A stretch of DNA of 41,383 bases from Frigidibacter sp. SD6-1 (GTDB lineage: Bacteria > Pseudomonadota > Alphaproteobacteria > Rhodobacterales > Rhodobacteraceae), in the NCBI RefSeq assembly GCF_030143255.1, contig NZ_JARJNR010000016.1:1-41383 (forward strand), in the 5' to 3' direction. The notes below the pieces were generated by a model. It made no database searches. It saw only the letters and a list, made by a program, of their open reading frames with translations, and had not been told where the DNA came from. Shown piece after piece: positions 31,137 through 39,704 of this stretch (position 1 is its first letter; each line of letters begins with the position of its first letter). Made by a program: the position numbers and the translations under genes.

Positions 31137-32462
31137 TCAGAAGATCTCCAGATCGCGGTCGACCATGACCGTGATCCGGGTGCCCTGATCGACATAGATC
31201 ACGGGGCGGATCGCGAGATAGTCTTGCATCACGCTTTGGGTGCTGTCGCGCAGGTCCGTGCCCACGTCACTCGCGATGTCGGCCGCGGCCTCATCCTCGA
31301 TCTGACCGGCAGCGGCCGCGGGCAAGGCCCCGATCAGCGAGATCAGCGCGGCGGAGCCGAAGCGCTGTGCAAAACGAGTATCGACAAAGCCGGTTGTGCC
31401 GGTGCGGCCAAGCTCATCCCCACCGAAGGCGCTGATTTCCACGGTTTGGTTGTCGGGCAAGATGATGCGGTCCCAGGCCACCATTACCCGCGACTGCGCG
31501 AGCGCCACATCGGAGCGGTAACGCCCCACAAGACGTGCACCGCGCGGGATCAGAACCCGTGTGCCATCGAAAGAGTGGACGTCCTCGGAGACGATGGCGC
31601 GGATCGCGCCGGGCAGCGTGCTGTCCAGCGCCGTCTCGGTCACGGCCTGGATCATCGTGCCTTGCACGACGGTGTTGCCCGGGTTCACGATCACTTCCGC
31701 CCGCGTCACCGGGGCGGGCCTTGCGCCGGCGCGCACGAAAGCTTCGTCTTCATTCAAGCGCGCGGCCTCAATGCTGTTCTCTTGGTCGGTCCCTGCCCCC
31801 ATCCCGGAAAACGCGATCATGGGCGAGGCGATGCGCTCGGCCCGGGCCTCGGCTTCCGCGATGCGGCGGCGCTCAAGTTCGGCGAGCCGCAGCTCCTCCT
31901 CGTTCGGCCCGAGGTCCGTCGGCGCGGGCGGCGTCAGCCGCGCGACTTCGAGATCCATGCGCAACTGGTCAAGCTCGCGGTCGCGTTCGGTCAACTGCCG
32001 TTCGAGCGCGCGTTGCGCCTCAGTGGATGCCTCCTGCAGCGCCGCGATCTGCGCCGTGAGATCGGCGATGGCCTGCTCTGCCCCGCTGTCCGATGCCTCG
32101 ACGGGACGCGCGCGCAGGTCTTCGAGTTCCGCGCGCAGCGTGGCGAGGCTTTCCATCAGCGCCAGTTCCGACTCGGAGGGACCGGTCTCAGCCGGGGGCG
32201 GCGGGGCAGGCTCGACGACGGGCATGGGCGCGAGGTCACCGAAGCCCGATCCTGCGGTCTGGAACTCTTCGGGGGCTGCGGTCGGCAGGGGCGCTTCCGG
32301 CGATGGTTGGAGGGTGGCCCAGGCCAGACCGCCCACAGCAACGATCCCGGCCACGCCGAGTATGGCGGCCAGCGGGGAGGGCCGAGCGGCAGCGCGCTTC
32401 TTGTCGCCTGTCGCTTCAAGGGCCGCGAGGCGCGCGGCGAGGTCTTCGGTGTCCTGGCTCAT
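31137..32462 (-). CDS. virB10: VirB10 core-complex protein
   Basis: This 441-residue protein spans both membranes and transmits ATP energy to the outer-membrane pore. It has a short cytoplasmic N-terminus, a single membrane helix (LAAILGVAGIVAVGGLAWAT, ~31-50), a Pro-rich stretch (PVVEPAPPPPAE), a long coiled-coil-like segment (~110-220) and the C-terminal beta-barrel/TrbI domain (VNPGNTVVQGTMIQAVTETA, then RVLIPRGARLVGRYRSDVAL). The ATG at 32462 overlaps the virB9 stop (ATGA). Confidence 0.95.
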   Translation of the reverse strand: MSQDTEDLAARLAALEATGDKKRAAARPSPLAAILGVAGIVAVGGLAWATLQPSPEAPLPTAAPEEFQTAGSGFGDLAPMPVVEPAPPPPAETGPSESELALMESLATLRAELEDLRARPVEASDSGAEQAIADLTAQIAALQEASTEAQRALERQLTERDRELDQLRMDLEVARLTPPAPTDLGPNEEELRLAELERRRIAEAEARAERIASPMIAFSGMGAGTDQENSIEAARLNEDEAFVRAGARPAPVTRAEVIVNPGNTVVQGTMIQAVTETALDSTLPGAIRAIVSEDVHSFDGTRVLIPRGARLVGRYRSDVALAQSRVMVAWDRIILPDNQTVEISAFGGDELGRTGTTGFVDTRFAQRFGSAALISLIGALPAAAAGQIEDEAAADIASDVGTDLRDSTQSVMQDYLAIRPVIYVDQGTRITVMVDRDLEIF

Positions 32463-33172
32463 GACGTGGGCCCACCCATATCCTGAACACAGACCTCGTC
32501 TTCGCCGAGGCGCAGCACCCATTGGCGGTTCACGCCCGAGACACGGATCACACCGTCCTCAAGCGCGGTGCTGTTCACCGCTCGCTCGCCGCCATTGGCA
32601 TAGCGGAAGATCGCCGGGACCGGCGCGTTCCGCGCGAAGCGGAAATAGGTGAAGGTGCCATCATCCCAGATGGCCGTCGGTGTGAACTCCTCCCGGGCGC
32701 TGACGGCATAGTTGGCATTCGGCGCATCGGCCGCGACAGCGCGCGCCGGTTGAACGCGGCTTTCGGGATAGCGGAACTGCACGACGTAGTGCGGGGTCTC
32801 GCGCGCCTCGACCACGTGGAAGTAATAGGAGCGGCGGTTCGTGTAGACCGTGATGTTGGTCGCGACACCCGAGGCCGCAGGCTTGATCGCGAAGGCGCGC
32901 CCGCCGGGCACGCCGTCGAACTGGAAGCCGACCGTGTCGCCCGCGATGATCGAGCGGATGGTCTCGCCCTCACCGAACTCGACGGTGGTGACCCGGGTCA
33001 GGGTGGTGACGATCCGGTAGACCTGCCCCTCGGTCCAGGTGGCAACCCGGACGCGGTTGTCATGGGGACCGGGGCGCGGCGTGGTCTCGGCAAGGGCTGC
33101 GGGTGCGGAGAGCACGAGGGCACCGGCGACGAGCAGGGCGTGAACAGGGGCAAGAACGGGAACAGAGGTCAT
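32459..33172 (-). CDS. virB9: VirB9 core-complex protein
   Basis: This 237-residue periplasmic/outer-membrane protein has a signal peptide (HALLVAGALVLSAPAALAE) at its N-terminus. The mature part shows the VirB9/CagX features: N-terminal strands ending in FHVVEAR and a C-terminal domain (AVSAREEFTPTAIWDDGTFT, then YFRF, then VNRQWVLRLGEDEVCV). It packs with VirB10 and a lipoprotein in the outer core ring. The ATG at 33172 overlaps the virB8 stop by 4 bases. Starts further upstream lie inside virB8 and are not credible. Confidence 0.94.
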   Translation of the reverse strand: MTSVPVLAPVHALLVAGALVLSAPAALAETTPRPGPHDNRVRVATWTEGQVYRIVTTLTRVTTVEFGEGETIRSIIAGDTVGFQFDGVPGGRAFAIKPAASGVATNITVYTNRRSYYFHVVEARETPHYVVQFRYPESRVQPARAVAADAPNANYAVSAREEFTPTAIWDDGTFTYFRFARNAPVPAIFRYANGGERAVNSTALEDGVIRVSGVNRQWVLRLGEDEVCVQDMGGPTS

Positions 33173-33846
33173 TCGGAACGGTCCGATCGGATGGCATATT
33201 GGGTGACGGTGAAGCCGAAAGGGTTCTGCCAGACATCGTCGATCGTGCGGGTCCGTTCGGGTTGGAAGACAAACATCAGCGTCGCGGTGAAGGATCCGTC
33301 CTGCGCCCCTTGCGGGCTGGTCAGGCGCTTTCTGAGGCGGACCTGGGCGCGGTTGTCGCCGATCAGCGTGATCGAGGCGATCTCGACAGCCATCTCGGCG
33401 GCGGGGCCGTAGCGGGTCGGCGGATAACTCTCCTGTCCCGAGGTCCACATGGCGCGCATGCTGGCCTCGGCCGCGCCGGTGGATTGCGCCAGCACGCGGC
33501 GGACGCGCAGATCGTTGTCGAGCTGGTTGTAGGCCTCGCGGTCGAGGATGTAGCGGTAGATCTGTGCCTCGATGATCGCAGGCCGCTCGGCAAGCGAGAC
33601 CGTTTCGACAGTGGCGTTCGGCAGAGCGAGACCGGTCGCGGGGTCATAGGGCACGACGACGGGCGGGGGCGTCTCGACCATCAGGGCGACAGCCGCAGCG
33701 GCAAGGCAGCCGAAAAACCCGAAGCCAGCCCCGCCAAGGCCGATCATCCGCCAAAGCTGCTCCCGGCGCAAAGCGCCATGGATCAGTTCCTCCTCGACCA
33801 GTTCGCGCGTGCTCATGCTTGCCGTCATGTCCGGTGCCTTGGTCAT
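33169..33846 (-). CDS. virB8: VirB8 assembly factor
   Basis: This 225-residue bitopic inner-membrane protein has a short cytoplasmic N-terminus and one membrane helix (LGGAGFGFFGCLAAAAVALM, ~36-57). Its periplasmic NTF2-like domain contains the family's YILDREAYN and MWTSGQESYPPTRYG segments and ends with the TIDDVWQNPFGFTVTQYAI strand. VirB8 nucleates assembly of the channel. The ATG at 33846 overlaps the upstream virB5-like stop by 4 bases. Confidence 0.93.
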   Translation of the reverse strand: MTKAPDMTASMSTRELVEEELIHGALRREQLWRMIGLGGAGFGFFGCLAAAAVALMVETPPPVVVPYDPATGLALPNATVETVSLAERPAIIEAQIYRYILDREAYNQLDNDLRVRRVLAQSTGAAEASMRAMWTSGQESYPPTRYGPAAEMAVEIASITLIGDNRAQVRLRKRLTSPQGAQDGSFTATLMFVFQPERTRTIDDVWQNPFGFTVTQYAIRSDRSE

Positions 33847-34640
33847 GGCCGCAGGCTCGGCAGGGTGAAGTCCATGTAGCGGCGCTCTTCGGCGACGGTG
33901 GCGGCATCGACCACGCCCGCATTGCCCGCGCCGAGGGTCTGGATGGCCTCAAGCTCCCACATCCGCGTCATGGCGATGGCCAGTTCCGCCGTGACGCGGG
34001 TGTTGTGATCCATCGACTCCTTGAGGTCCTCCATGTCGGGGATCATCTCGACCAGACGTTCCACCCGTTCGAGAGACTGTTCCGCCTCTGCGTGGCTGTT
34101 CTGCGCCGCCGCCGACATCACAGCACCTGTGGTTGCCCGCGTGGCTACGCCTTCAGCGCCCGGATTGCCGCTGGTGGCGATTTCGCGGAGTGAATCCTCG
34201 TCGAACCCGGCACTTGCCAGCGCCTGTTCCATCTGCGTGCGCATGGGCCCGGCATTGGGCCCGATGAGAGCGCTCCAATCGCCCGCCTGGATGCCCCGGA
34301 TCAGGCCAGGGATGTCTTCGAAGTTGGCCTCAAGCAAGGTGTCGAGGTCCCCGCCCATGGCAAGCCCGAGGATGCTGCGCGGCCCGGTGAGCGAGGCATA
34401 CATCTCGTTCAGCTGATCGAGCTGGCTTTGCAGCATGTCCAGTTGCTCCAACGCATTGTCCAGAAGATCCGTCTGGATCCCGAAATCCTGCAGCATCTGC
34501 TGAAGCTGACGGATTTCCTGGGCAATGTTCTGAGTGTCCACCGTGGGCACACCCTGTGCAGTGACGGGCCCCGCGAGGGCGGTGGTCAGCGCGAGGGTCG
34601 CGGCGGTGGTGGTAAGGGAACGGTACAAGCGCCGGATCAT
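33843..34640 (-). CDS. virB5: VirB5/TrbJ-like pilus-associated protein
   Basis: This 265-residue protein has a signal peptide (LTTTAATLALTTALAGPVTAQ). The mature part is helical, with a coiled-coil run (IAQEIRQLQQMLQDFGIQTD, then LDNALEQLDMLQSQLDQL). The C-terminal tail VAEERRYMDFTLPSLRP is nearly repeated at the end of the preceding gene's product. VirB5 proteins cap or line the conjugative pilus and help contact recipients. Start and stop overlap both neighbours by 4 bases. Confidence 0.85.
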   Translation of the reverse strand: MIRRLYRSLTTTAATLALTTALAGPVTAQGVPTVDTQNIAQEIRQLQQMLQDFGIQTDLLDNALEQLDMLQSQLDQLNEMYASLTGPRSILGLAMGGDLDTLLEANFEDIPGLIRGIQAGDWSALIGPNAGPMRTQMEQALASAGFDEDSLREIATSGNPGAEGVATRATTGAVMSAAAQNSHAEAEQSLERVERLVEMIPDMEDLKESMDHNTRVTAELAIAMTRMWELEAIQTLGAGNAGVVDAATVAEERRYMDFTLPSLRP

Positions 34641-35803
34641 CGCAATGTCTCCTGGGTGAAATCCATGTATTGCCGCTCGGCAGCTTGCGCTGCCGCCAAG
34701 GCGATCTGCTCGGCGCTGAGTGGCTCGGTTCGGGCGGCCTTGATCCGGGTCCGGATTGCGACCAGCCGGGCCAGTTCGGCCCGGGCATAGGTGTTGAGCG
34801 CGATGGCCTCGTGGAGATCCTCGGTCTCACCAATGCGGGTGATGATGTCCTGAACCCGCAGGGCGGCGGCACGGACCGAGACCAGCGAATAGTCGCCATA
34901 GACCCCTGCGCCGTGGGCCGAGAGGCTGAAACTCGCGTTGGCGAGGAGCACAGGGTCGATGGTGCCGAGCGCATCGATGCCGCCTACGGCCGCGAGGTAG
35001 CTGTTGTACTGCTGCGGAATCACCACGACATAATGCTGGGTTTCCGCGAAGGGTGGCACACCGCCATAATCCTGCACATTGCCCGGCCCGGCGTTATAGG
35101 CGGCGAGCGCATGGATAATGTTGCCATCGAACATGTTCAGCATTTGTGCGAGGTATCGCGCACCGCCGGTGACCTGCAGATAGGGATCGTCGTAATAGGC
35201 CGGGTAGATCCCGAGATCGCTTGCGGTGGCGGGCATGATCTGCGTCAGCCCGAAAGCCCCAACGGGGGAGCGTGCCCCGATCTGGAAGCGGCTTTCCTGC
35301 CAGATCAGCGCCTGCAGCAGGCAACGCCATTGCACGAGTGAGAGCCCCGCGCGGCTTACGCCGGGCAGGCTATGGGTGTCGCGCGCGGCGCGGATGATCA
35401 GCTCCTCGATCCCCTCCCTGGCATCGCCGAACATCCGCGCTGCCGCTGGATTGGTGTCCTCGGGCGCATAAAGACTGGCGGCCGCGCTTTCGACGTTGTC
35501 TACCGCCCCCTGCCCCGCCTCGAGCCCCGCCACGGTTCCGGCCACGTCTCCAGCGCCAAGCGACATCGCATCCATGAGCACTTCGAGCGAGGCGAGTTGC
35601 TGGCGTTCGATCTCGGCCAGTTCCTCTTCGCGGGTCAGCCGGTCTTGCTGCAGTGCGAGATCCTGATCGGTCTGCTCAAGGATGGCCTGCCGCTCTGCGA
35701 AGAGGCGCAGATCGAAGGTCGGCACGCCTTGGGCGACCGCTGGCCCCAGTGTGGGACCTGCCAGTGCAAGACTGACCATCGAGAGGGGGAGCCAGGTCCG
35801 CAT
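34637..35803 (-). CDS. Lytic transglycosylase embedded in a VirB5-like scaffold
   Basis: This 388-residue exported protein (signal peptide ends PAVAQ) begins QGVPTFD, as the neighbouring VirB5-like protein begins QGVPTVD. It has the same type of coiled coil (~35-75) and ends AAERQYMDFTQETLR, matching AEERRYMDFTLPSLR of that neighbour. Between lies a complete SLT domain (~155-270) with catalytic Glu170 in WQESRFQIGARSPVGAFGLT, IMPATA and ALAAYNAGPGNV. It probably cuts peptidoglycan where the T4SS crosses the wall. A separate VirB1 transglycosylase is encoded upstream, so the operon has two. The hybrid origin is inferred from the shared ends. Confidence 0.85.
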   Translation of the reverse strand: MRTWLPLSMVSLALAGPTLGPAVAQGVPTFDLRLFAERQAILEQTDQDLALQQDRLTREEELAEIERQQLASLEVLMDAMSLGAGDVAGTVAGLEAGQGAVDNVESAAASLYAPEDTNPAAARMFGDAREGIEELIIRAARDTHSLPGVSRAGLSLVQWRCLLQALIWQESRFQIGARSPVGAFGLTQIMPATASDLGIYPAYYDDPYLQVTGGARYLAQMLNMFDGNIIHALAAYNAGPGNVQDYGGVPPFAETQHYVVVIPQQYNSYLAAVGGIDALGTIDPVLLANASFSLSAHGAGVYGDYSLVSVRAAALRVQDIITRIGETEDLHEAIALNTYARAELARLVAIRTRIKAARTEPLSAEQIALAAAQAAERQYMDFTQETLR

Positions 35804-35807
35804 GCGA

Positions 35808-36023
35808 TTAGCCGCCCGCCCCCAGCATCACGAAATCGCAGGCCGTGTCGCGCCGCGTGACCTCCGCGCCCATGGTCGAGATCGTCGTCGTGGCGGTTGC
35901 ACCTCGTGCGGGCGTATCGCGAAAATTGAAGCAGTTGGCTTGCGGGGGGTTATGCTGCGCACAGGCTGTCAGGGTCAGGCCGAGCCCGAGCAGCACGACG
36001 CTGCGAATGATGAAACGGGTCAT
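35808..36023 (-). CDS. Small lipoprotein, VirB7-position
   Basis: This 71-residue protein has a signal peptide and lipobox (LGLGLTLTAC, lipidated Cys ~21). The mature part is short, with further Cys residues (NCFNF, DTACDF). VirB7 is a similarly small lipoprotein that bonds to VirB9 in the outer-membrane ring. Its position in the virB operon and lack of another VirB7 suggest this role, but sequence alone does not prove it. The ATG at 36023 overlaps the virB4 stop (ATGA). Confidence 0.75.
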   Translation of the reverse strand: MTRFIIRSVVLLGLGLTLTACAQHNPPQANCFNFRDTPARGATATTTISTMGAEVTRRDTACDFVMLGAGG

Positions 36024-38404
36024 GTCACTCTCCAGAAATCAGGACGTTCGCGATAATCAGCGCCGACAAGTGCTTCGCCCTTCTCCATGCCGCCAAGGAT
36101 GGTCACGAGCGGGCCGAGCGCGCTGAGATCGGCATCGATCACGACGGAACCACGGTCGTCGCGTACAAGCGCGAGCCGCGAGGCCGAGCCGACGCCCAGA
36201 AGCACGTCGAGCTCTTTCTCGGTCAGGCCGAGCATCGCGTAGTCAGCGGCGGAAGCACGAATATTGGGCAAGAGCACCTGCGTCGGCACCGCTTCCACGA
36301 TGGTCTTGCCGGTGCGCGTGCGCTCGAGCTGGCTGGCATATTGCGTCATCATCACGACGACGGCGTTCTGCTTGCGGGCGGTCACCAGCCAATTGCTGAG
36401 TCGCTCCGCAAAGTAGGCGTTGTCGAGGGCTTTCCATGCCTCGTCGATGACGATGATGGTGGGCTTGCGGTCCTCGATCACCCGCTCGACCCGGCGGAAG
36501 AGGTAGGACAGGACCGCCATGCGTTCCCGCTCGCTCTCGGAATCGAGGATGCCGGTGAGGTCAAGGCCCGCGACGTCCCCGTCGATGCTGAAACTGTCCT
36601 CGGCATTGGCCCCGAAGATCCAGCCGTAGCGACCCTCGGCCGTCCATTCCTGCATCCGCTCGAAGAGATCGCCTTCGTCATCGGTCGAGACCAGCAGCGA
36701 GGCGAAATCCGACCAGTTCCGTAGGCCCGCATGTCCTGCACTGGCGTTCTGGCGCACGACTTCCTGCAGTCGGTTGGTCTGAACCGGGGTCAGCGGTCGA
36801 TCGCGCCGCTCCAAGAGGCTCGCGAGCCAATCAGCAAGCCAGGCCTGGCCGCGGGCATCGATCTCGGTTTGCAGCGGATTGAGCCCCGTGGGGCGCCCCG
36901 CCCGCACGGTCGAATAGCTGCCGCCGAGCGCGCGGACGGCCATCTCCATCCCCGCGCGATAGTCGAATACGAAGACCCGCGCACCTGCCCGCCGTGCCAT
37001 GGTCATCAGGAAAGCCGCCAGGACGGATTTGCCCGACCCGGGGCGGCCGAGGATCAGGGTGTGGCCACCTGTGGGCTCACGGTCCGGCGCACCTTGTTCG
37101 TGAAAGTTGAAACGGAACCCGCTGCGCTCAGGCGTCGGGAAGAGTGTGATCGGTACGCCCCAGGGAACTTCCCGCCCGGTTTTGCCGAGCGGTGTGCGGT
37201 GGAAGGTGGCGAGATCGGCGAAGTTGTGGTTCGTGATTGCGGCCTTGCGGCTGCGCGCCCCTGTGTTCCCCGGATGCTGCGCCATGAAATGCGCCCGCGC
37301 CCCGAAGGCCTCCGAGATCACATTGATGCCGGAGGTGGCGGAGATGTTGCGGATCTCGGCCGCGATGTCGTCAAGGGCAGCTTGGCTGCGCGCGTAGACG
37401 GCCACCGTCATGTGATGCTCGCCGAAGATCAGGCGTTTTGATTCCAGATCGTCCTGGGCGAGTTCCAGTTCCTGCGCGAGACTAACGGCCCCGTCATTGG
37501 CGGCCTGCATCAGGCGCAACTGCCGCTTGATGCGGCCCGCCATGATATTGGCGTTGATCGGCACAAAGGAATGGGTGACCACCATGTCGACGGGCAGATT
37601 CAACTCGTCGAGCATCAGGCTGTCGGTCTTGGCGGGGTAGTTCTTCACCGCGAAGATCGCGCCGAGCTTGTCGCCGACGGCACCGTCGGAAAGCGCGATG
37701 GTCGTGCCACGGAAGGTGACGCGGGTATTGGCCACATCCTCGGCGATCACACCGAGGCGCGACCGGGGGAAGAGCGGGTGCTCCTCGCCCGTGTTGAGTG
37801 AACCGAGGAAGCCCAGAAGCTCGCCGGTGCTTGCTGCCAGCAGGCGGGGCTTCAGCTCGTCAAAGGACGACAGCAGAAACCCCACGACCTCGTCGAGCTT
37901 GCGCAAGCGCCGGGTCGTGTCCGCTGCGTGACGCGCACGCGACGCGCCCAGACCGAAGGGCAGACGGCTGCCCGCCTCCGGGCGCTTCAGCACGGTCAAG
38001 GTCAGTGTCTTGTCGCGCAGGCCGGATTGACCCAGATGTGCACGCCAACTTTTGTCGACTGCGGCGGCAAACCCCTCGCCCGGGATGGACGGTAGGGTCA
38101 CATCGACCGCTTTTGACACCTTGTGCAGGTAGAAGGAAAACTCCGTCCCCACCTGCGCGACGATCCCGGCGAGAAGCCCGCCGATGCGGTCGAGATGCCC
38201 ATCCTCGCTCGTGGTGCTGTTCACCCCTTCGATCCGGATGCATTGCATCAGCTCGTTGCCCCGCGTCCGGATCGTCCGGTCGGTCACGAGGCTGACATAG
38301 GGCAGCATCGACGAGAGCCGCTTCTCGCCCTTGACCCATGCGGGTAGCGCGGTCAGCGGATCGAGGGCGCCTTCCACGTCACGGGCAACTCCATCACGGG
38401 GCAT
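36020..38404 (-). CDS. virB4: VirB4 T4SS ATPase
   Basis: This 794-residue protein is the largest ATPase of the channel, at the usual family length. The N-terminal CagE/TrbE-like domain (to ~400) is followed by the motor domain with Walker A LGRPGSGKSVLA (~450), FDYRAGMEMAVRALGG, Walker B IIVIDEAWKAL (~650) and a MMTQYASQLERT sensor region. It drives pilus biogenesis and transport together with VirB11. The ATG at 38404 overlaps the 3' end of virB3 by 11 bases. Confidence 0.96.
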   Translation of the reverse strand: MPRDGVARDVEGALDPLTALPAWVKGEKRLSSMLPYVSLVTDRTIRTRGNELMQCIRIEGVNSTTSEDGHLDRIGGLLAGIVAQVGTEFSFYLHKVSKAVDVTLPSIPGEGFAAAVDKSWRAHLGQSGLRDKTLTLTVLKRPEAGSRLPFGLGASRARHAADTTRRLRKLDEVVGFLLSSFDELKPRLLAASTGELLGFLGSLNTGEEHPLFPRSRLGVIAEDVANTRVTFRGTTIALSDGAVGDKLGAIFAVKNYPAKTDSLMLDELNLPVDMVVTHSFVPINANIMAGRIKRQLRLMQAANDGAVSLAQELELAQDDLESKRLIFGEHHMTVAVYARSQAALDDIAAEIRNISATSGINVISEAFGARAHFMAQHPGNTGARSRKAAITNHNFADLATFHRTPLGKTGREVPWGVPITLFPTPERSGFRFNFHEQGAPDREPTGGHTLILGRPGSGKSVLAAFLMTMARRAGARVFVFDYRAGMEMAVRALGGSYSTVRAGRPTGLNPLQTEIDARGQAWLADWLASLLERRDRPLTPVQTNRLQEVVRQNASAGHAGLRNWSDFASLLVSTDDEGDLFERMQEWTAEGRYGWIFGANAEDSFSIDGDVAGLDLTGILDSESERERMAVLSYLFRRVERVIEDRKPTIIVIDEAWKALDNAYFAERLSNWLVTARKQNAVVVMMTQYASQLERTRTGKTIVEAVPTQVLLPNIRASAADYAMLGLTEKELDVLLGVGSASRLALVRDDRGSVVIDADLSALGPLVTILGGMEKGEALVGADYRERPDFWRVT

Positions 38405-38678
38405 AGCTGTCGCCCCCGTGGATCTTGCGGTTTGTCGTGGGCGGGGTTTCCTGCAAGGTGATCACCAGGACATCGAGAAAGTTCGGATCCCAGTCTGCGG
38501 CTTTCCAAAGCGCCGGCCAGGCCAGCCCCGCGAACACAGCCACCACCCAGCTTTGCACCCAGAGGAAAAGGAGCGTCGAGCCGAAGAGCCAGACCATGGC
38601 GTACATGATCGGCAAGCCCATCAGCTTGGGCGGCCTGAGAAGGCCGATGAACACGCGGGACTGGTCGGACATCGCCAA
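38394..38678 (-). CDS. virB3: VirB3 inner-membrane protein
   Basis: This 94-residue protein has two adjacent hydrophobic segments (MGLPIMYAMVWLFGSTLLFL, then WVVAVFAGLAWPALW) after the RVFIGLLRPPKLMG motif typical of VirB3. It assists VirB4 at the inner membrane. GGAG precedes the ATG at 38678 by nine bases; a second ATG two codons on is possible. Confidence 0.92.
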   Translation of the reverse strand: MAMSDQSRVFIGLLRPPKLMGLPIMYAMVWLFGSTLLFLWVQSWVVAVFAGLAWPALWKAADWDPNFLDVLVITLQETPPTTNRKIHGGDSYAP

Positions 38679-38693
38679 GAACTCCAGACTTGC

Positions 38694-38984
38694 TCAAGTC
38701 GTCCAGATGGCGGCGACGATGGTGGGTGCTGCGGCAATGCCCGCGATCGCGACCACGACCCAGAGCGCCTGACGGAAATCCAAGATTCCGAAGAGCCAGG
38801 AGAGGAATACGCCGATCAGCGCGAGCGTGCCGATCACGATGCCCAACGGGCCGGTGATCGCGTCAACGATGCCTTGCAGCAGCGTCTGCACGGGCGAGAG
38901 GTCGATGCTTTGGGCCAGCGCCGGGCCCGCCAGCACGATGAGGGCCATCGCGCCGAGCGCAACAAAAGAAGGTTTGGACGTCAC
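38694..38984 (-). CDS. virB2: VirB2 pilin
   Basis: This 96-residue pilin precursor has a signal peptide ending near GPALAQ and two hydrophobic helices (VDAITGPLGIVIGTLALIGV, then ALWVVVAIAGIAAAPTIVAA) joined by a short polar loop, as in VirB2/TrbC. The start is GTG at 38984, with GGAG eight bases upstream, and it overlaps the virB1 stop (GTGA). Confidence 0.92.
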   Translation of the reverse strand: MTSKPSFVALGAMALIVLAGPALAQSIDLSPVQTLLQGIVDAITGPLGIVIGTLALIGVFLSWLFGILDFRQALWVVVAIAGIAAAPTIVAAIWTT

Positions 38985-39685
38985 GAAAGGTCTCCTCTCA
39001 GCCGCTGGAACACGGCTGTCACACGGGCCACATGGCCTTGGGTTTCTCGAAAGGGGGGAATGCCGCCATGGCGGGTGACCGCATGGGGACCGGCATTGTA
39101 CGCCGCAAGCGCCAGCGCGGGATCGCCGAACTGCTCAAGCATCATCAGAAGGTAACGCGCCGAGCCGTCGAGGTTCTGGGCGATGTCATGGGGATCAACG
39201 CCGAGATCGCGCGCGGTATCGGGCATGAGCTGGCCGAGCCCGATGGCTCCAACCGGGCTCAGCGCACGCGGGTTATAGGCGCTCTCGACCTCGATATTGG
39301 CGCGGTAGAACAGCGCCCAATCGGTGACCGACAGGCCCGCCTGACGCAGGGCATCATGGCTGCCGTAACGCAGGGCCGTGGTCTCGATGGCGTGCAGGAT
39401 TTCGGGTGAGGCGCGGACGGCACGCGTGGCGACCGCTGCGGCAGCCGTCACATCTCTCAGGGGAGCATCATCCCCATGGGACTGCGGTGCGGCAAAGAGA
39501 AAGAGACGATCAGGAAGGGGCCCATTCTGGGCATCATCTTTGCCGGTGAACGAGCGCAAAGTGCTCGTGGTCTCGGTCGTGTCGATCAGTCGGCCATCGG
39601 GACTGACCTGGAAAATGAAACCGTCGGCCCCATTCTGTGCATACGCGGCCAAGGGTGCGGAACAAACACCTGTACCGAGTAGCAC
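38981..39685 (-). CDS. virB1: VirB1-like lytic transglycosylase
   Basis: This SLT-fold muramidase opens peptidoglycan for the secretion channel. The domain shows IEVESAYNPRALSPVGAIGL (catalytic Glu in VESAYN), GQLMPDTARDLG and ALAAYNAGPHAV. The N-terminus is uncertain. The signal peptide (ALVVLLGTGVCSAPLAAYAQ) has no in-frame ATG nearby. I give the GTG at 39685 (~234 residues), but the charged residues just upstream (TTDRAF) look part of the signal, so initiation may use a rare codon or be coupled to the 119-aa gene that ends at 39705. Confidence 0.85.
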   Translation of the reverse strand: MLLGTGVCSAPLAAYAQNGADGFIFQVSPDGRLIDTTETTSTLRSFTGKDDAQNGPLPDRLFLFAAPQSHGDDAPLRDVTAAAAVATRAVRASPEILHAIETTALRYGSHDALRQAGLSVTDWALFYRANIEVESAYNPRALSPVGAIGLGQLMPDTARDLGVDPHDIAQNLDGSARYLLMMLEQFGDPALALAAYNAGPHAVTRHGGIPPFRETQGHVARVTAVFQRLRGDLS

Positions 39686-39704
39686 GACAAGCGCAAATGC
39701 GCGG

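Noticed and set aside
29086-31168. Plus-strand frames of 220 and 369 codons opposite virB6 and virB11
   Set aside because: They are shadows of well-supported virB genes and show no motif of their own.
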